In this document: in pieces, positions 4,532 through 5,950 of the stretch
Numbering within the stretch: position 1 is the stretch's first letter
Layout of the letters: each line of letters opens with the position of its first letter
Assembly: GCA_002299675.1 (NCBI GenBank)
Contig: DBOW01000102.1
Span: 8,250-14,199, forward strand
DNA from: Solobacterium sp. UBA636
GTDB taxonomy: Bacteria > Bacillota_I > Bacilli_A > Erysipelotrichales > Erysipelotrichaceae
Length of the DNA: 5,950 nt
Direction of reading: 5' to 3'
Program-made: the position numbers and the translations under genes
Notes under the pieces: generated by a model
What the model saw: only the letters and a program-made list of their open reading frames with translations
What the model was told of the DNA's origin: nothing
The model's database searches: none

Positions 4532-5950
4532 GATTTTATATGTTATTCCATTTCTGGCTGTAAGCTATGTGTTTATGAAGAATGCCATGCACATGTTTCA
4601 GCAGAACCGTTATGAGTTTTATCGTTATACTAAGTGGCTGATGTCTTTTAAGGCTTTCTTTTTAAGGGAAGCTGTTATTTATTCAATATTGATGATAATC
4701 AGCTGTTTTATTCCCAATGTTTATTTCAGACATATTGCGGTATTTGTTGTCTCAATCGCAATGGGGATATATCTGATTGAAAAAGAGAGTAAGAACGAAT
4801 ATATCAAACCGCTGGTTTATACGGCCAGGGTAAAGCGTACTTATGTGCTTTATTATGTTTTTGAGATTCTGTTTGTTCTGGCTTTATTAAATATTTTTAC
4901 TAAGAATATAGGCATTGTCGGTATTTTAAGTATTTTTGGTTCTTATCTGGTTATTTATATTGCGGCTCTGGTTATCTTGCCGGTTGAGAAACTGGTTAAG
5001 AAGTATTATGAAAATGATGCCGTCAAGATTCTTGATTCTAATACAGATCTGATTAAGATAGGCATCACTGGTTCTTATGGCAAGACTACTACCAAGAATA
5101 TTGTGACTGATATTTTGAGTGATCATTTCTATACTTTGATGACTCCGGCATCCTACAATACGCCAATGGGCATTACAAGAACTATTCGTTCTGAACTCAA
5201 GAATATTCATGAGGTTTTTGTCTGTGAGATGGGTGCTGACCACGTTGGTGATATTAAGTATCTGATGAAGATGGTAAGGCCTAAGTATGGAATTGTCTCA
5301 AGTATTGGTCCCCAGCATTTAAATACGTTTGGCAATATTGGCAATATTATTCATGAGAAGATGCAGGAAATTGAGATGCTTCCGCCAGATGGTGTGGGTA
5401 TTATCAATCTTGATAATGAATATATTGCGAATTATCCAATTCACAATATCTGTAAGATAGTATCGGTTGGTGTAAAAAATGAGAAGGCTGATCTGTTTGC
5501 CAGAAATATTGAATATGGACGTAACGGTTCTTCTTTTGATGTGACTGTTAATAATGAGATTTATCATTTCTCAACTAAGTTATTAGGTGAACACAATATT
5601 ACCAATATTCTTTGTGCAATAGCCCTGGCTCTGGAACTGGGTATTGATATTAAGGATATTCAGTCTTCAGTATCGGGTCTTAAGCAGGTAGAACACCGTC
5701 TGGAACTAAAGAAGATTAATGGTTTTTCATTTATTGATGATGCCTTTAATTCTAATCCTTCAGGCTGTTTAAGTGCGCTGAATACTCTATCAATCATGCC
5801 GGGTAAAAGAGTAATAGTAACTCCAGGATTAATTGATCTAGGAGCCCAGGAAAAGAAGACTAACTATGATTTTGGCAAGAATATGATAGGCAAGTGTGAC
5901 TATGTTATTCTGGTTGGCAAGAACCAGACAGCACCTATCTACAAGGGTCT
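4524..5950 (+). CDS. MurF-type Mur ligase with N-terminal membrane domain (3' end outside window)
   Basis: The first 475 residues of a Mur ligase family protein are present; the frame is open to the window end. MurF is the ATP-dependent enzyme that adds D-Ala-D-Ala to the UDP-MurNAc tripeptide, completing the peptidoglycan precursor stem. Residues 1-155 are strongly hydrophobic and look like about five transmembrane helices (about 2-18, 50-64, 68-85, 107-126 and 129-152). The canonical N-terminal UDP-binding domain is not visible. The central ATPase domain begins near residue 176: P-loop TGSYGKTTT (182-190, Lys187), CEMGADHVGDI (234-244, with Glu235), His265 and Lys279 aligning with the lysine that is carbamylated in Mur ligases, NLDNEY (295-300), and GEHNITN (355-361). 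The C-terminal domain begins with VEHRLE (389-394) and IDDAFNSNP (404-412). Where typical MurF has GDMxELG, this has TPGLIDLG (433-440). Class membership is strong, but whether it performs the standard MurF reaction is uncertain. It overlaps the hydrolase by 8 bases. Confidence 0.85.
   Translation, partial: MLKILYVIPFLAVSYVFMKNAMHMFQQNRYEFYRYTKWLMSFKAFFLREAVIYSILMIISCFIPNVYFRHIAVFVVSIAMGIYLIEKESKNEYIKPLVYTARVKRTYVLYYVFEILFVLALLNIFTKNIGIVGILSIFGSYLVIYIAALVILPVEKLVKKYYENDAVKILDSNTDLIKIGITGSYGKTTTKNIVTDILSDHFYTLMTPASYNTPMGITRTIRSELKNIHEVFVCEMGADHVGDIKYLMKMVRPKYGIVSSIGPQHLNTFGNIGNIIHEKMQEIEMLPPDGVGIINLDNEYIANYPIHNICKIVSVGVKNEKADLFARNIEYGRNGSSFDVTVNNEIYHFSTKLLGEHNITNILCAIALALELGIDIKDIQSSVSGLKQVEHRLELKKINGFSFIDDAFNSNPSGCLSALNTLSIMPGKRVIVTPGLIDLGAQEKKTNYDFGKNMIGKCDYVILVGKNQTAPIYKG

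Larger units (their letters stand above)
1..5950 (+). other. Probable single polycistronic unit (interior of an operon)
   Basis: Six genes follow each other on one strand with junctions of -13, +1, -4, -1 and -8 bases, leaving no room for a conventional intergenic promoter or terminator. Neither end of the transcript is in the window. Promoters inside coding sequence cannot be excluded, particularly before the response regulator. Confidence 0.6.

Noticed and set aside
4926..5243. Minus-strand ORF of 105 codons
   Set aside because: It is antisense to the Mur ligase, whose P-loop and other motifs cover the same bases in the + frame. Its translation resembles no family I know.
5331..5348. Perfect tandem repeat of the 9-mer GGCAATATT
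   Set aside because: It encodes Gly-Asn-Ile twice in a segment where MurF proteins normally have a similar-length FGSLENI-type sequence. There is no length change, so it is probably coincidence.
5319..5567. Minus-strand ORF of 82 codons
   Set aside because: It is antisense to conserved Mur ligase motifs and rich in Ile/Asn, as expected from reversing AT-rich codons.
1..5950. Search for CRISPR arrays, insertion sequences, tRNA/rRNA genes, riboswitches and terminator hairpins
   Set aside because: Coding sequence covers essentially every base. I saw no spaced repeats, no terminal inverted repeats and no GC-rich stem followed by a T run outside genes.

Overview
The window is an AT-rich, gene-dense stretch in which every recognisable gene lies on the + strand. 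Gene content and codon style suggest a low-GC Bacillota (Firmicutes). An Erysipelotrichia- or Clostridia-like member is my guess, but the lineage cannot be fixed from this sequence. TAA, TAG and TGA all end genes at the expected family C-termini, so the standard genetic code applies and a code-4 mycoplasma is unlikely.

Layout: (1) the C-terminal 90 residues of a malic enzyme (1-273); (2) an ABC-F ATPase of the ribosome-associated class (261-1808); (3) an OmpR/PhoB-type response regulator (1810-2466); (4) its membrane sensor histidine kinase (2463-3779), the pair looking most like CssR/CssS; (5) a small alpha/beta hydrolase (3779-4531); (6) the first 475 residues of a MurF-type Mur ligase (4524-5950, running off the window), in which a multi-pass membrane domain occupies the place of the usual UDP-substrate-binding domain. 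No intergenic gap exceeds one base: the junctions are a 13-nt overlap, a 1-nt gap, a 4-nt ATGA overlap, a 1-nt TAATG overlap and an 8-nt overlap. I found no convincing promoter, terminator, RNA gene, mobile element or CRISPR array, so this looks like the interior of one long polycistronic unit.

How the genes may work together (inference): the last four genes look like an envelope module. The sensor kinase has a short acidic extracytoplasmic domain and would phosphorylate the regulator. The hydrolase and the membrane-tethered Mur ligase follow with overlapping reading frames, which suggests coordinated production with the two-component system. The malic enzyme (pyruvate/malate metabolism) and the ABC-F protein (translation) share the transcript but have no obvious functional link to the rest.

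The most unusual item is the membrane-domain Mur ligase. Lesser points are an Asp in place of the usual Pro in the regulator's phosphorylation loop, the alternation of strong ribosome-binding sites with purely overlap-coupled starts, and a strong AAG-over-AAA lysine preference in AT-rich DNA.
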